Assembly: GCA_052298855.1 (NCBI GenBank)
Contig: DAVZXP010000001.1
Coordinates: forward strand, 248,001-312,000
DNA from: Fimenecus sp052298855
GTDB lineage: Bacteria; Bacillota; Clostridia; Oscillospirales; Acutalibacteraceae
DNA length: 64,000 nucleotides
Reading direction: 5' to 3'
Shown: in pieces, positions 32,003-39,979 of the stretch
How positions within the stretch are numbered: the first letter of the stretch is position 1
Layout of the letters: the number at the start of each line of letters is the position of its first letter
Position numbers and translations under genes: made by a program
Notes under the pieces: generated by a model
The model's database searches: none
What the model was told of the DNA's origin: nothing
Seen by the model: the letters and a program-made list of their open reading frames with translations, nothing else

Positions 32003-32440
32003 ATGAAAAAGAAAGCGTTGATTTGCTGTTTGGCTGTTTTGACGATTGCCGTTGTTGCGTTTATATGCGCTTCAAAAGCAAATCCAATTTATACGGCGGC
32101 GGTAAGCAGTCCTGCCAATATTGAGGCAGCGGAAAACGGCGGCTCGTATTGCGCCGACGTGATGTTCGGTTATAATGAGCACAAGCTCTTGCACACTTCG
32201 TCCGAAAGGCAGAAAAAGACGGAGCAGTATGAAACCGTTCAGGCGGATCTCGACGAATTTCGCAAGGAGGCTGCCGATTTCCAAAAGCCGTATATGATTG
32301 ACGCCGATTATAAAAACGTTGACGGCAAAACCGTTATTACCTTCAGCGGCACGGTAACAGACCCGAACAGCGGCGAAGCCGTTCCGTTTGAAAGAAGCTA
32401 TCAATACGATTTTATACTTACCGATAAAATCAACAAATAA
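32003..32440 (+). CDS. Small exported protein of unknown function
   Basis: A 145-residue protein with a signal sequence or single membrane anchor (KKKALICCLAVLTIAVVAF) and a polar extracellular domain. Visible stretches include SYCADVMFGYNEHKLLHTSS and a C-terminal part with KTVITFSGTVTDP and a YQYDFIL strand. No family was recognised. The ATG at 32003 has AGGAG seven bases upstream. It has its own promoter, leader hairpin and terminator. Confidence 0.75.
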   Translation: MKKKALICCLAVLTIAVVAFICASKANPIYTAAVSSPANIEAAENGGSYCADVMFGYNEHKLLHTSSERQKKTEQYETVQADLDEFRKEAADFQKPYMIDADYKNVDGKTVITFSGTVTDPNSGEAVPFERSYQYDFILTDKINK

Positions 32441-32452
32441 ACGATTTTAATA

Positions 32453-32493
32453 ATACCCCTTTCCGATGTGATGTCGGAGAGGGGTATTTTTTT
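32453..32493 (+). terminator. Terminator of the 145-aa gene
   Basis: Long stem rich in CCCC/GGGG (32453-32465 with about 32474-32486) followed by seven or more T residues. Confidence 0.9.
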
Positions 32494-32544
32494 ATTCATT
32501 TATAACGCTTGTCGGCTGCCGTAAAAGCCACTTTTTTCATTCGC

Positions 32545-32617
32545 GAAATTTACAAGACCTATTATGAGCGAACGGAAGTTTACAAGGAATTGTTCCTATG
32601 AACTGTCGCTCTATACA
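32545..32617 (+). promoter_or_regulatory. Candidate regulatory region of the Mor-type gene
   Basis: Two near-identical 12-mers GAAATTTACAAG (32545-32556) and GAAGTTTACAAG (32575-32586) lie exactly 30 bp apart, about three helical turns. An AGGAA-TTG-TTCCT inverted repeat (32585-32597) overlaps the second, followed by a weak TTGTTC-N16-TATACA promoter (32590-32617). Together these look like activator or self-regulatory sites; this is inference. Confidence 0.45.
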
Positions 32618-32654
32618 AATCCGTGAGGATAAATCATAATAGGAGGCAGTAAGA

Positions 32655-32948
32655 ATGAGAGAGGTTTATACAGGTATGGATCCGAAAGAGATTGAGAGCG
32701 AATATCTCAACGGCGTGTATAACGAAATTGCAAATACGCTTGGAATTGAGGCGGCAGTAAAGCTTTACTCTACATATCGGGGTCAGCAAATCACTTTTCC
32801 GGTAAATCTTTTCACAAGCGAATTTATCGCATCGAAGATTGTTGCGGAATATGACGGCAAAAATGTACGGCAGCTCGCAACGAAATACGGGTATAGCGAA
32901 AAGTGGATTCGGAAAATGATTAAAGAACATAAAGACAAAACGGGGTGA
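32655..32948 (+). CDS. Mor-family helix-turn-helix transcriptional regulator
   Basis: A 97-residue protein resembling the Mor/C activator family: an N-terminal helical dimerisation part (NGVYNEIANTLGIEAAVKLY), a GQQITFPVN beta element, and a C-terminal helix-turn-helix (VRQLATKYGYSEKWIRKMIK). Mor of phage Mu activates middle transcription; clostridial relatives are chromosomal and mostly uncharacterised. AGGAGG precedes the ATG by eight bases. It is followed 58 bp later by the zinc-ribbon membrane protein, which it may control. Confidence 0.75.
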   Translation: MREVYTGMDPKEIESEYLNGVYNEIANTLGIEAAVKLYSTYRGQQITFPVNLFTSEFIASKIVAEYDGKNVRQLATKYGYSEKWIRKMIKEHKDKTG

Positions 32949-33006
32949 AATTTAATTCTATATTTACAAAAAACAAATAAAAAAACTAAAAGAGGAGTAA
33001 AATACT

Positions 33007-33846
33007 ATGGCACTAATTAACTGCCCGGAATGTGGCAAAGAAATTTCCGATTCAACAAAAATCTGTCCGCATTGCGGATACAAGCTAAAAAACAAATCAG
33101 ACAGCAAGAAGTGGATAATCCCCGTGATTATTATAAGCATTGTTGTAATAATTGCATTAATTGTCACTGCGGTTGCATTAACCAGCAAAAAAGGAAGCAG
33201 CAAAAATGATACGCAATCGGCAATTTCATCCACTGTTCAGGAAACGACTGCAGACAAGAGCGTTTCATTAAATGACAATTCCGAATTTCAAGAAAAATTA
33301 AAATCCGAATCGGAAAAATCAATTAAAGATATGCAGGATAAGTACACAGAATTGTCAAACGACATAGGTGGCACATACAAAGGTTACAAAAAGAATGCCG
33401 AAAAAGTTAATGAATGGTATTCTTTCTGCGAAAGCGAAGCAAAAAACTATTATGTTACGGTATCACAGTACTGCTATTCATACTACAAAAATGTAGCCGA
33501 TAACAAAAGTGACTATACCACTTGGACAAGAAGTATGGAAGACGGCTTTAAAATTTGGCAACGAGAAACCGAAGATTACTACAAAGCTTGGAGTCGAATG
33601 TATGAATCAGCATTTAAAGAGCTTGACGGTATAATCACAAAAGCTTATGATGAAGCAAGCTACAATGAAGTTTCCTCGGTGTACAGTGATATGTATGATG
33701 CCTACGAAGACGCATACTCAAATATGTATGACACTTACGAAGATGCGTATTCCGATATGTATGATTTTTATCAAGATGTTTGGAAAGAATTATACGACGG
33801 AAAAAAAGATATAAAATCCAAATACGATAATATCTATAAAAAATAA
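33007..33846 (+). CDS. Zinc-ribbon, single-pass membrane protein with Tyr/Asp-rich repeats
   Basis: 279 residues: a zinc ribbon (CPECGKE and CPHCGYK, residues 6-24), a polar hinge, one transmembrane segment (about 36-59), a Ser/Thr linker, and an extracellular helical region. The C-terminus has about three tandem copies of an 11-residue unit of the form YSDMYDAYEDA (about 225-262), rich in Tyr, Asp and Glu, likely one long amphipathic helix. The gene is A-rich compared with its neighbours, which may mean transfer. No known function. Confidence 0.8.
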   Translation: MALINCPECGKEISDSTKICPHCGYKLKNKSDSKKWIIPVIIISIVVIIALIVTAVALTSKKGSSKNDTQSAISSTVQETTADKSVSLNDNSEFQEKLKSESEKSIKDMQDKYTELSNDIGGTYKGYKKNAEKVNEWYSFCESEAKNYYVTVSQYCYSYYKNVADNKSDYTTWTRSMEDGFKIWQRETEDYYKAWSRMYESAFKELDGIITKAYDEASYNEVSSVYSDMYDAYEDAYSNMYDTYEDAYSDMYDFYQDVWKELYDGKKDIKSKYDNIYKK

Positions 33847-33852
33847 TTTATG

Positions 33853-33880
33853 CCCTCTGCTTTTACAATAGAGCAGAGGG
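33853..33880 (+). terminator. Terminator of the zinc-ribbon gene
   Basis: A 9-bp stem (33853-33861 with 33872-33880), 10-base loop, weak T-rich tail. Confidence 0.65.
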
Positions 33881-33946
33881 TTATCTAATTTCGAAAAATC
33901 ATATAAAAAGAATGGTTAAATCTCTAAAAGCATAAAAAACATAACA

Positions 33947-33978
33947 GAAAGCCGAGAATTATTCTCGGCTTTCGTTTT
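33947..33978. terminator. Terminator next to the hydroxyacid dehydrogenase gene
   Basis: A 12-bp perfect stem (33947-33958 with 33962-33973) with a 3-base loop; T-rich on both sides. It most likely ends the minus-strand dehydrogenase transcript and can act on the plus strand too. Confidence 0.8.
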
Positions 33979-33980
33979 GC

Positions 33981-34943
33981 TTATTTATTCACAACATTTA
34001 TCGGGTTGCCGTCAAAAAATGCCTTGATGTTGTTTTTGAGAATTCCCATAAGTCTTTCACGGGTCTCGTATGCCGCCCAGGCGATATGGGGAGTGATTGT
34101 GCAGTTTTTTGCGCTCAAAAGCGGATTGTCAGCTTTCGGCGGCTCTGTCGAAAGCACATCAACGCCTGCACCTGCTATTTTGCCCGAATTGAGAGCGTCT
34201 GCAAGAGCCTGTTCGTCAACCGCCGCACCTCTTGCGGTGTTTATCAGGATTGCATTTTGCTTCATTTTTGAAAGAAAATCGGCGTTTATCAGGTTTTCCG
34301 TTTCCTTTGTAAGCGGACAGTGGAGCGTGATAATATCCGATTCCCTCGCCAATTCGTCAAGCGTCACCCACTTGAAGTTTTTTCTGCTTGACTGGTCGGT
34401 TTCGTGTCCCGATACAGCCAAAATGTTCATTTTATACGCTTCTGCTATATCGGCTACCGCCTGACCGATTTTACCGAAGCCGATAATTCCTATCGTTTTG
34501 CCGTAAAGCTCGGTAAGAGGAGCTAACTGATAGCAGAAATCGGAACAATTACTCCAACCGCCGTTTTTAACGTCCAGAGAATGAAGTGCGACTGCGTTGT
34601 AGTGCTCTGTTATGTGAGCGAAAACAAGCTGTGCCACCGCCTGCGTGGAATATGACGGAATGTTCGATACGGGTATGCCTCTTTCTTTAAGATATGCGGT
34701 ATCAACAACATTGTAGCCCGTTGCAAGGACTGCGACGAATTTCAGTGCCGTCAGTTTTTCAAGGTCTGATTTTTCAAGCGGTGTTTTATTGGTTATGACA
34801 ACATCCGCACCCTCGCACCTTTCCAAAATAAGCTCCTTCGGTGTTCTCGGGTATATTTCAAGCTCGCCGTATTCTTTGAGCCATTCCCAAGAAAGATCAC
34901 CGGGATTTGTAGTTTGGGCATCAAGTATGACGGTTTTCGGCAT
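33981..34943 (-). CDS. D-isomer specific 2-hydroxyacid dehydrogenase
   Basis: A 320-residue NAD(P)-dependent dehydrogenase. The nucleotide loop is IIGFGKIGQA (about 153-162). The catalytic residues are Arg in INTARGAAV, Glu in VLSTEPP and His in TPHIAWA. The sequence is closest in type to glycerate/hydroxypyruvate reductases. Substrate inferred only. Single gene, divergent from the VTT protein gene. Confidence 0.9.
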   Translation of the reverse strand: MPKTVILDAQTTNPGDLSWEWLKEYGELEIYPRTPKELILERCEGADVVITNKTPLEKSDLEKLTALKFVAVLATGYNVVDTAYLKERGIPVSNIPSYSTQAVAQLVFAHITEHYNAVALHSLDVKNGGWSNCSDFCYQLAPLTELYGKTIGIIGFGKIGQAVADIAEAYKMNILAVSGHETDQSSRKNFKWVTLDELARESDIITLHCPLTKETENLINADFLSKMKQNAILINTARGAAVDEQALADALNSGKIAGAGVDVLSTEPPKADNPLLSAKNCTITPHIAWAAYETRERLMGILKNNIKAFFDGNPINVVNK

Positions 34944-35034
34944 AATTATTCCTCCGTGTAAGATAATATTATTTGTATTGTAACATATTTTACTGATTTT
35001 GAAAACAAAAGCGACAGGAAAAGTAATAAATTGA

Positions 35035-35063
35035 TTGACCTTGAAGCGATTATGTTATAAAAT
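35035..35063 (+). promoter_or_regulatory. Possible promoter of the VTT protein and galK run
   Basis: TTGACC (35035-35040), 17-base spacer, TAAAAT (35058-35063), about 30 bases before the first candidate start codon. Other -10-like TATA sequences overlap it. Confidence 0.5.
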
Positions 35064-35090
35064 TATAATGATATTGTATGTGCTGAAGGT

Positions 35091-35858
35091 GTGGTGGAGC
35101 GATTGGCGAAAAAAAGAATAAACCGCAAGGGCTTGCTCAATTTCTTAGGCATTGCGCTTATTTTAATCGCAGTAGCTTTGCTCGGACTTACAATGCTTAT
35201 GCAGATAAGAGAGTTTGCGGAAAGATATGATGAGCTTTTGAAAATGCTCGCAGACTTCGAGGACGCCGTGGCGGCAATACAGGTAAAGGAGCTTGTTGTA
35301 ATTGCGATACTGCTCATTTACATTGCAAAGGTCGTTGTGCCGATACCCATTTCTGCGGTGTGCGTTATCGCAGGTATGGTGTTCCCGACGTATATTGCGG
35401 TGCTTATAAACATTGCAGGCTTCATTATACTTTTGACAACTAAATATTTTTGGGGAAAGCACCTCGGAGGCGGTGTTGTCCACAAGCTTTTGAGTCGGTA
35501 CGAAAATTTTGACAAGATTTTCGAGTCGGACTTTTCGGGAAAGGGCGGTCTGCTCGTAGCGTTACGGCTTGTTCCGAATATCCCGATAAACACAGTAAGC
35601 CAGCTGTACGGAGCAATGGGCTTCGATTATTATAAATATATCCTGTTCTCGCTTATCGGCTTTATGCCGAAGATTATTTCGTACAGTATGGTCGGACGAA
35701 ACGTATATAATCCGTTTTCGCTTGCGTTTATGCTACCGTTGGTCATCATATTTACAATTTCAGGGGTTGCGACACTCGGAATTAACGGCTTTATTGACCT
35801 TTACAACAATTCGGCAAAGGCGAAATCGGCAAAAATAAAAGAAAACAAACAAAACTGA
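35091..35858 (+). CDS. VTT/SNARE-associated family membrane protein (TVP38/DedA type)
   Basis: A polytopic membrane protein of about 250 residues. A transmembrane helix lies near the N-terminus (GLLNFLGIALILIAVALLGL), then the VTT core, whose signature is seen as LRLVPNIPINTVSQLYGAMG followed by KYILFSLIGFMPK. Relatives of TVP38/DedA are lipid scramblases or flippases acting on undecaprenyl-phosphate or phospholipids. The start is uncertain: GTG at 35091 or 35094, or TTG at 35103; none has an ideally spaced ribosome site. Confidence 0.82.
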   Translation: MVERLAKKRINRKGLLNFLGIALILIAVALLGLTMLMQIREFAERYDELLKMLADFEDAVAAIQVKELVVIAILLIYIAKVVVPIPISAVCVIAGMVFPTYIAVLINIAGFIILLTTKYFWGKHLGGGVVHKLLSRYENFDKIFESDFSGKGGLLVALRLVPNIPINTVSQLYGAMGFDYYKYILFSLIGFMPKIISYSMVGRNVYNPFSLAFMLPLVIIFTISGVATLGINGFIDLYNNSAKAKSAKIKENKQN

Positions 35859-35873
35859 AAGGATGAAAGGCAG

Positions 35874-37154
35874 ATGTGTACAACTGCACAATTGAGAGAA
35901 GAAATTAAGAACGGAAAGCTTGACGATAGATTTAAGAGAGTTTATGTCAGCGAGGCTGACGTTAAGGCACAGTATGAGAGATATTGCTCTCTTGCCGACG
36001 ATTTTGACGAGGTTTTCTCGGCTGACAGAGATGTAAGACTTTTCTCTGCACCCGGCAGAACGGAGGTTGGCGGAAACCACACCGACCACAACCACGGCAG
36101 AGTTCTTGCGGCAGGCATTAACCTTGACGCTATCGCAGTAGCTTCCAAAAATGACGAAAATATTGTAAGAGTAAAATCGAGAGGCTATGCAATGGACGTT
36201 GTTGACCTTTCCGATTTGAGCGTTCACGCAGACGAGGAGGGTCATTCCCCCGCACTTGTAAGAGGAGTATGTCAAGGTTTCTTGAATAACGGATATAAAA
36301 TCGGCGGCTTTGATGCTGTTACGGCTTCGAGAGTTCTTTCAGGCTCGGGACTTTCGTCCTCGGCAGCTTATGAGGTGCTTGTCGGCACAATGCTCAACTA
36401 CCTTTACAATGACGGCAAGGTTGACCCCGTTACAATCGCAAAAATCGCACAGTATGCGGAAAATGAATACTTCGGTAAGCCCTGCGGTCTTATGGATCAG
36501 ATGGCTTGCTCGGTAGGCAGCTTTATTACTATTGACTTCAAGGACCCGTCCGAGCCTGTAATTGAAAAAGTTGATTTTGACTTTGCTTCCTGCGGTCATT
36601 CTCTTTGTATTGTTGACACAAAGGGAAGTCACTCAAACCTTACGGACGAATATGCGGCTATCAGACTTGAAATGGAAAGCGTAGCGGCTCAGTTCTCAAA
36701 GAAGGTCTTGCGTGAGGTTGACGAAAAGGAGTTCCTTGCAAAAATCCCCGAGCTTCGTGAAGCGGTAGGCGACAGAGCTGTTTTGCGTGCTATGCATTTC
36801 TACAAGGATAACGAGAGAGTTTTGCGTGAGGTTGACGCACTTAAAAATAATGATTTTGAACAGTTCAAACAGCTTGTTATCGAAAGCGGCGACTCATCCT
36901 ATATGTATAATCAGAATGTTTTTGCCACAAAACAGCCTGAAATTCAGCCTGTTTCGATTGCTCTTGCCTTGAGTGAGCAGGTGCTTGACGGAAAGGGCGC
37001 ATGGAGAGTTCACGGCGGCGGATTTGCAGGCACAATTCAGGCTTTTGTTCCCAATGATTTGCTCGATGAGTACAAGTCGACTCTTGAGGCGGTATTCGGC
37101 GAAGGCTCATGCTATGTACTTGCTATAAGACCTGTCGGCGGAGCTGAAATTTAA
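35874..37154 (+). CDS. galK: Galactokinase family (GHMP) sugar kinase
   Basis: A 426-residue GHMP kinase. The family N-motif is present as APGRTEVGGNHTDHNHG; the ATP loop is SGSGLSSSAAYE; FGKPCGLMDQMACS and the late RVHGGGFAGTIQAF complete the fold. In standard galactokinases the first motif reads GEHTDYN; here the Glu is Asn and the Tyr is His, both near the sugar hydroxyl groups, so galactose is likely but another hexose is possible. It lies 15 bp after the VTT gene and 18 bp before the first M42 gene. No galT or galE is nearby. Confidence 0.85.
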   Translation: MCTTAQLREEIKNGKLDDRFKRVYVSEADVKAQYERYCSLADDFDEVFSADRDVRLFSAPGRTEVGGNHTDHNHGRVLAAGINLDAIAVASKNDENIVRVKSRGYAMDVVDLSDLSVHADEEGHSPALVRGVCQGFLNNGYKIGGFDAVTASRVLSGSGLSSSAAYEVLVGTMLNYLYNDGKVDPVTIAKIAQYAENEYFGKPCGLMDQMACSVGSFITIDFKDPSEPVIEKVDFDFASCGHSLCIVDTKGSHSNLTDEYAAIRLEMESVAAQFSKKVLREVDEKEFLAKIPELREAVGDRAVLRAMHFYKDNERVLREVDALKNNDFEQFKQLVIESGDSSYMYNQNVFATKQPEIQPVSIALALSEQVLDGKGAWRVHGGGFAGTIQAFVPNDLLDEYKSTLEAVFGEGSCYVLAIRPVGGAEI

Positions 37155-37172
37155 CAAAGGAAGTTACTTATA

Positions 37173-38189
37173 ATGGATGTTCGTCAAATATTAAAGGATT
37201 TGACAATCGGCGCAGGCGTTTCAGGCTGTGAGCAGGAAATTGTCCCGATAGCTGAAAAATATCTAAAAGAATACGGAGAAGTTTACACCGATGCTCTCGG
37301 CAATGTCATTTTGGTTATTGACGGCGAGGGCGACGGGGTGTTGCTTGATGCTCATATTGATATGGTGGGTATGATTGTTACGTCAATCACACCCGAGGGC
37401 TTTTTGCGAGTTGATGCTTGCGGTCATATCGACACAAGACAGCTTGGCGCACAGCAGGTTACAATTCACGGTAAAAAGAATATAAACGGAATTGTGATCA
37501 GTACGCCGCCGCATCTTCAGGGCAAATCGGAAAACAACGGTATGAAAATGAGCGATGTGCTTATTGATACGGGACTTCCCGAAAGTGAAATAAAGGAAAT
37601 CGTCAGCCTTGGCGACAGGGTTACTGTAAACTCGGAGTTTACCGAACTTTTAAACGACAGGGTTTCGTGTTGCGCTCTTGATGATAGGGCGGGTATGGCG
37701 AGCCTTATTTGTGCTTTGGAAATTTTAAAAGAAAAAGGCTGTAAAAAGAGAATTACAGTTTCATTTTCAACTCGTGAGGAAGTCGGCGGAAGCGGTGCTA
37801 AAACGGCGGCGTTTAATGCACAGGCAAAAGAGCTTATTGCGGTTGATGTAAGCTTTGCACTCACTCCCGACAGCAATCCCGAGGAGTGCGGAGAACTGTC
37901 AAAAGGACCTATGATTGGCGTTTCCGCTTCGCTTGATTATGATATGTCGCAGAAGTTTATCGGTACGGCTAAAAGATGCGGTATTCCGTATCAGCTTGAA
38001 ATAATGGGCGGAAGAACGGGTACGAACGCCGACAGTATGACAATCGCAAAGGGCGGCTTTATAAGCGGACTTATATCTATTCCGCTTCGCTATATGCATA
38101 CCGGCGTAGAGGTTGTGTCAATTTCGGATGTTGAAAACACGGGCAGACTTATTGCCGAGTACATTGCGGGAGGTAATGAAAATGCTTAA
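37173..38189 (+). CDS. M42 family aminopeptidase (first of two)
   Basis: A 338-residue tetrahedral-aminopeptidase-type enzyme that trims peptides in the cytosol. Binuclear metal-site motifs: DAHIDMVGM, LDDRAGM, the catalytic Glu in TREEVGGSG, Asp in AVDVSFA and His in RYMHTGVE. It ends overlapping the second M42 gene by 8 bp. The two are about equal in length but clearly different in sequence, so each may have its own substrate. Confidence 0.9.
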   Translation: MDVRQILKDLTIGAGVSGCEQEIVPIAEKYLKEYGEVYTDALGNVILVIDGEGDGVLLDAHIDMVGMIVTSITPEGFLRVDACGHIDTRQLGAQQVTIHGKKNINGIVISTPPHLQGKSENNGMKMSDVLIDTGLPESEIKEIVSLGDRVTVNSEFTELLNDRVSCCALDDRAGMASLICALEILKEKGCKKRITVSFSTREEVGGSGAKTAAFNAQAKELIAVDVSFALTPDSNPEECGELSKGPMIGVSASLDYDMSQKFIGTAKRCGIPYQLEIMGGRTGTNADSMTIAKGGFISGLISIPLRYMHTGVEVVSISDVENTGRLIAEYIAGGNENA

Positions 38190-39186
38190 AGAGCTTTGCC
38201 TTCTCAACGGTATATCGGGCAGAGAAAAAGCTGTTCGAGAGTATATAATTTCAAAAATTCCGTCGGATTGCAAATATTCGGTTGACGCACTCGGCAATGT
38301 TATTGTCGAAAAGCCGGGCAAGAGCAGAGCAAGTAAAAAGGTAATGCTCAGCGCTCATATGGACGAGGTCGGCTTTATGGTAAGCTATATTACCGATGAC
38401 GGATATATAAAAATAGCACCCGTAGGCGGAATTGACGAAAGAGTTGTTTTCGGCAGGCGTGTTAAAGTTGCGGATATTTACGGTGTTATCGGCGCAAAGG
38501 CATTGCATCATCTTTCTTCTGACGAACTTTATAAAGTTCCTAAAATCGAGGATATGTATGTTGATATAGGTGCTCAGTCGAAAGAGCAAGCGGAGAAGTA
38601 TGTCCGTTTGGGCGACGAGGTGTGCTTTGAGTCGGAGTATCTTGAATTCGGTGACGGATTTATAAAATCAAAGGCTCTTGATGATAGAGTAGGCTGTCAA
38701 ATTTTGCTTGATATTTTGTCGAGAGAACAGCCGTATGATTTGACGGTTTGCTTTGTTGTTCAAGAGGAAATCGGAACGAGAGGCTCTGCGGTTGCGGCAT
38801 ATAATGTTGCGCCCGATTATGCAATAGTGCTTGAGGGAACAACGGCGGCTGATTTGCCCGACACCCCCGATCAGAAAAAAGTTTGCAAGCTCGGAAACGG
38901 TGCGGTTGTAAGTTTTATGGACAGAGGCACGGTTTATGATGTTGACCTTTACAAAAGAGCGTTTGAGTCAGCTGAAAAGAACGGCATAAAATGTCAGACA
39001 AAGACTGTTGTTGCAGGCGGTAATGATGCGGCGGCAATTCATAAGTCCGGCAAGGGTGTACGCACGGCGGCAATTTCCGTTCCGACAAGATATATTCATT
39101 CACAGTCTTGTGTTGCAAAGAAAGAGGACATAGAAGCGGTCGAAAAGCTTGCAGAGTGTTTGGCGAGGAAACTTGCGAATGATTAA
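38182..39186 (+). CDS. M42 family aminopeptidase (second of two)
   Basis: A 334-residue paralogue of the preceding gene, with SAHMDEVGF, LDDRVGC, QEEIGTRGS, VLEGTTAADLPDTP and the final RYIHSQ. All metal ligands look intact. The start is ATG 38182, spaced eight bases from GGGAGG; the ATG at 38176 is too close to it. Overlaps the upstream gene by 8 bp and the GNAT gene by 8 bp, so translational coupling is likely. Confidence 0.9.
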   Translation: MLKELCLLNGISGREKAVREYIISKIPSDCKYSVDALGNVIVEKPGKSRASKKVMLSAHMDEVGFMVSYITDDGYIKIAPVGGIDERVVFGRRVKVADIYGVIGAKALHHLSSDELYKVPKIEDMYVDIGAQSKEQAEKYVRLGDEVCFESEYLEFGDGFIKSKALDDRVGCQILLDILSREQPYDLTVCFVVQEEIGTRGSAVAAYNVAPDYAIVLEGTTAADLPDTPDQKKVCKLGNGAVVSFMDRGTVYDVDLYKRAFESAEKNGIKCQTKTVVAGGNDAAAIHKSGKGVRTAAISVPTRYIHSQSCVAKKEDIEAVEKLAECLARKLAND

Positions 39187-39979
39187 GCTCATTGAAAACC
39201 TTTCAAAAAATACGGCTGAAGATTTAACTGCGTTTTTTCCTGACGACACATCGGCATTTACACTGTTTTCGTTGCTTGATTTTACAAATGTTGACGGTGC
39301 GTGGCTACAGACGCAAGACGAGAGTGTAACGGCGCTTATTGTTGAAAAGGAAAGCAGTAAAGTCTATGTCTGTGCGTCCGATACGGCGGATTTTTACGAA
39401 CTTTCCGATTTTATTACACGGCTCGGCGGAGTTGTGGTGCATTGTTGCTCGGATATAACCGAAAGGCTCGGTGTTACCGCATTTTCTAAGATAAGCATTA
39501 TGGCTTTAAAAGATGAGTTGGTGCAAGGGCGAGAGTCAGTTGAAATAAATGACGGCTTGAGACCTGTTTTTGATTTGCTTACACAATCGAAAACGGAAAT
39601 TTTGACAAATGCCGTTGAAAAAAAGGATTTGAAAAAATATACCGACAGAGCATATAAGGAATGGCTTTCGAGGACGACAAGAGGTATATTTTCGGGATAT
39701 ACAAGTGTCAGAGCGATAAAGGTCGGAGAAAATTCGATTTTATCGGTGGCAATTGCAGACAGGCTCGGTAAGAGCATATTCATAAGAGATGTTGCGACAG
39801 ATTCGGAGTTTCGCAGAATGGGATATGCTTCCGACTGCATAAGCGGTCTTTGTCGGGATTTTAAAAAAGACGGCGAGAAAGTTTTGCTCGCTTGTAATGA
39901 TTTGAAAACAGAGAAGTTTTACAATAAAATAGGTTTCAAAAGAGAAATATATATAGATTTGGGAATTATTGAGTTATGA
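39179..39979 (+). CDS. GNAT family N-acetyltransferase
   Basis: A 266-residue protein. The C-terminal GNAT domain (about 155-266) shows SVAIADRLGKSIFIRDVATD then the acetyl-CoA loop FRRMGYASD and the late NDLKTEKFYNKIGF. The N-terminal 150 residues are an extra, unrecognised domain. GAGGAAAC precedes the ATG, which overlaps the M42 gene. The substrate is unknown; the pairing with peptidases suggests an amino-acid or peptide amine. Confidence 0.82.
   Translation: MIKLIENLSKNTAEDLTAFFPDDTSAFTLFSLLDFTNVDGAWLQTQDESVTALIVEKESSKVYVCASDTADFYELSDFITRLGGVVVHCCSDITERLGVTAFSKISIMALKDELVQGRESVEINDGLRPVFDLLTQSKTEILTNAVEKKDLKKYTDRAYKEWLSRTTRGIFSGYTSVRAIKVGENSILSVAIADRLGKSIFIRDVATDSEFRRMGYASDCISGLCRDFKKDGEKVLLACNDLKTEKFYNKIGFKREIYIDLGIIEL

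Noticed and set aside
33655..33790. Short repeated DNA that at first looked like a repeat array
   Set aside because: The repeats are 30-33 bases in coding frame and encode the YSDMYDAYEDA units; there are no spacers, so it is not CRISPR.
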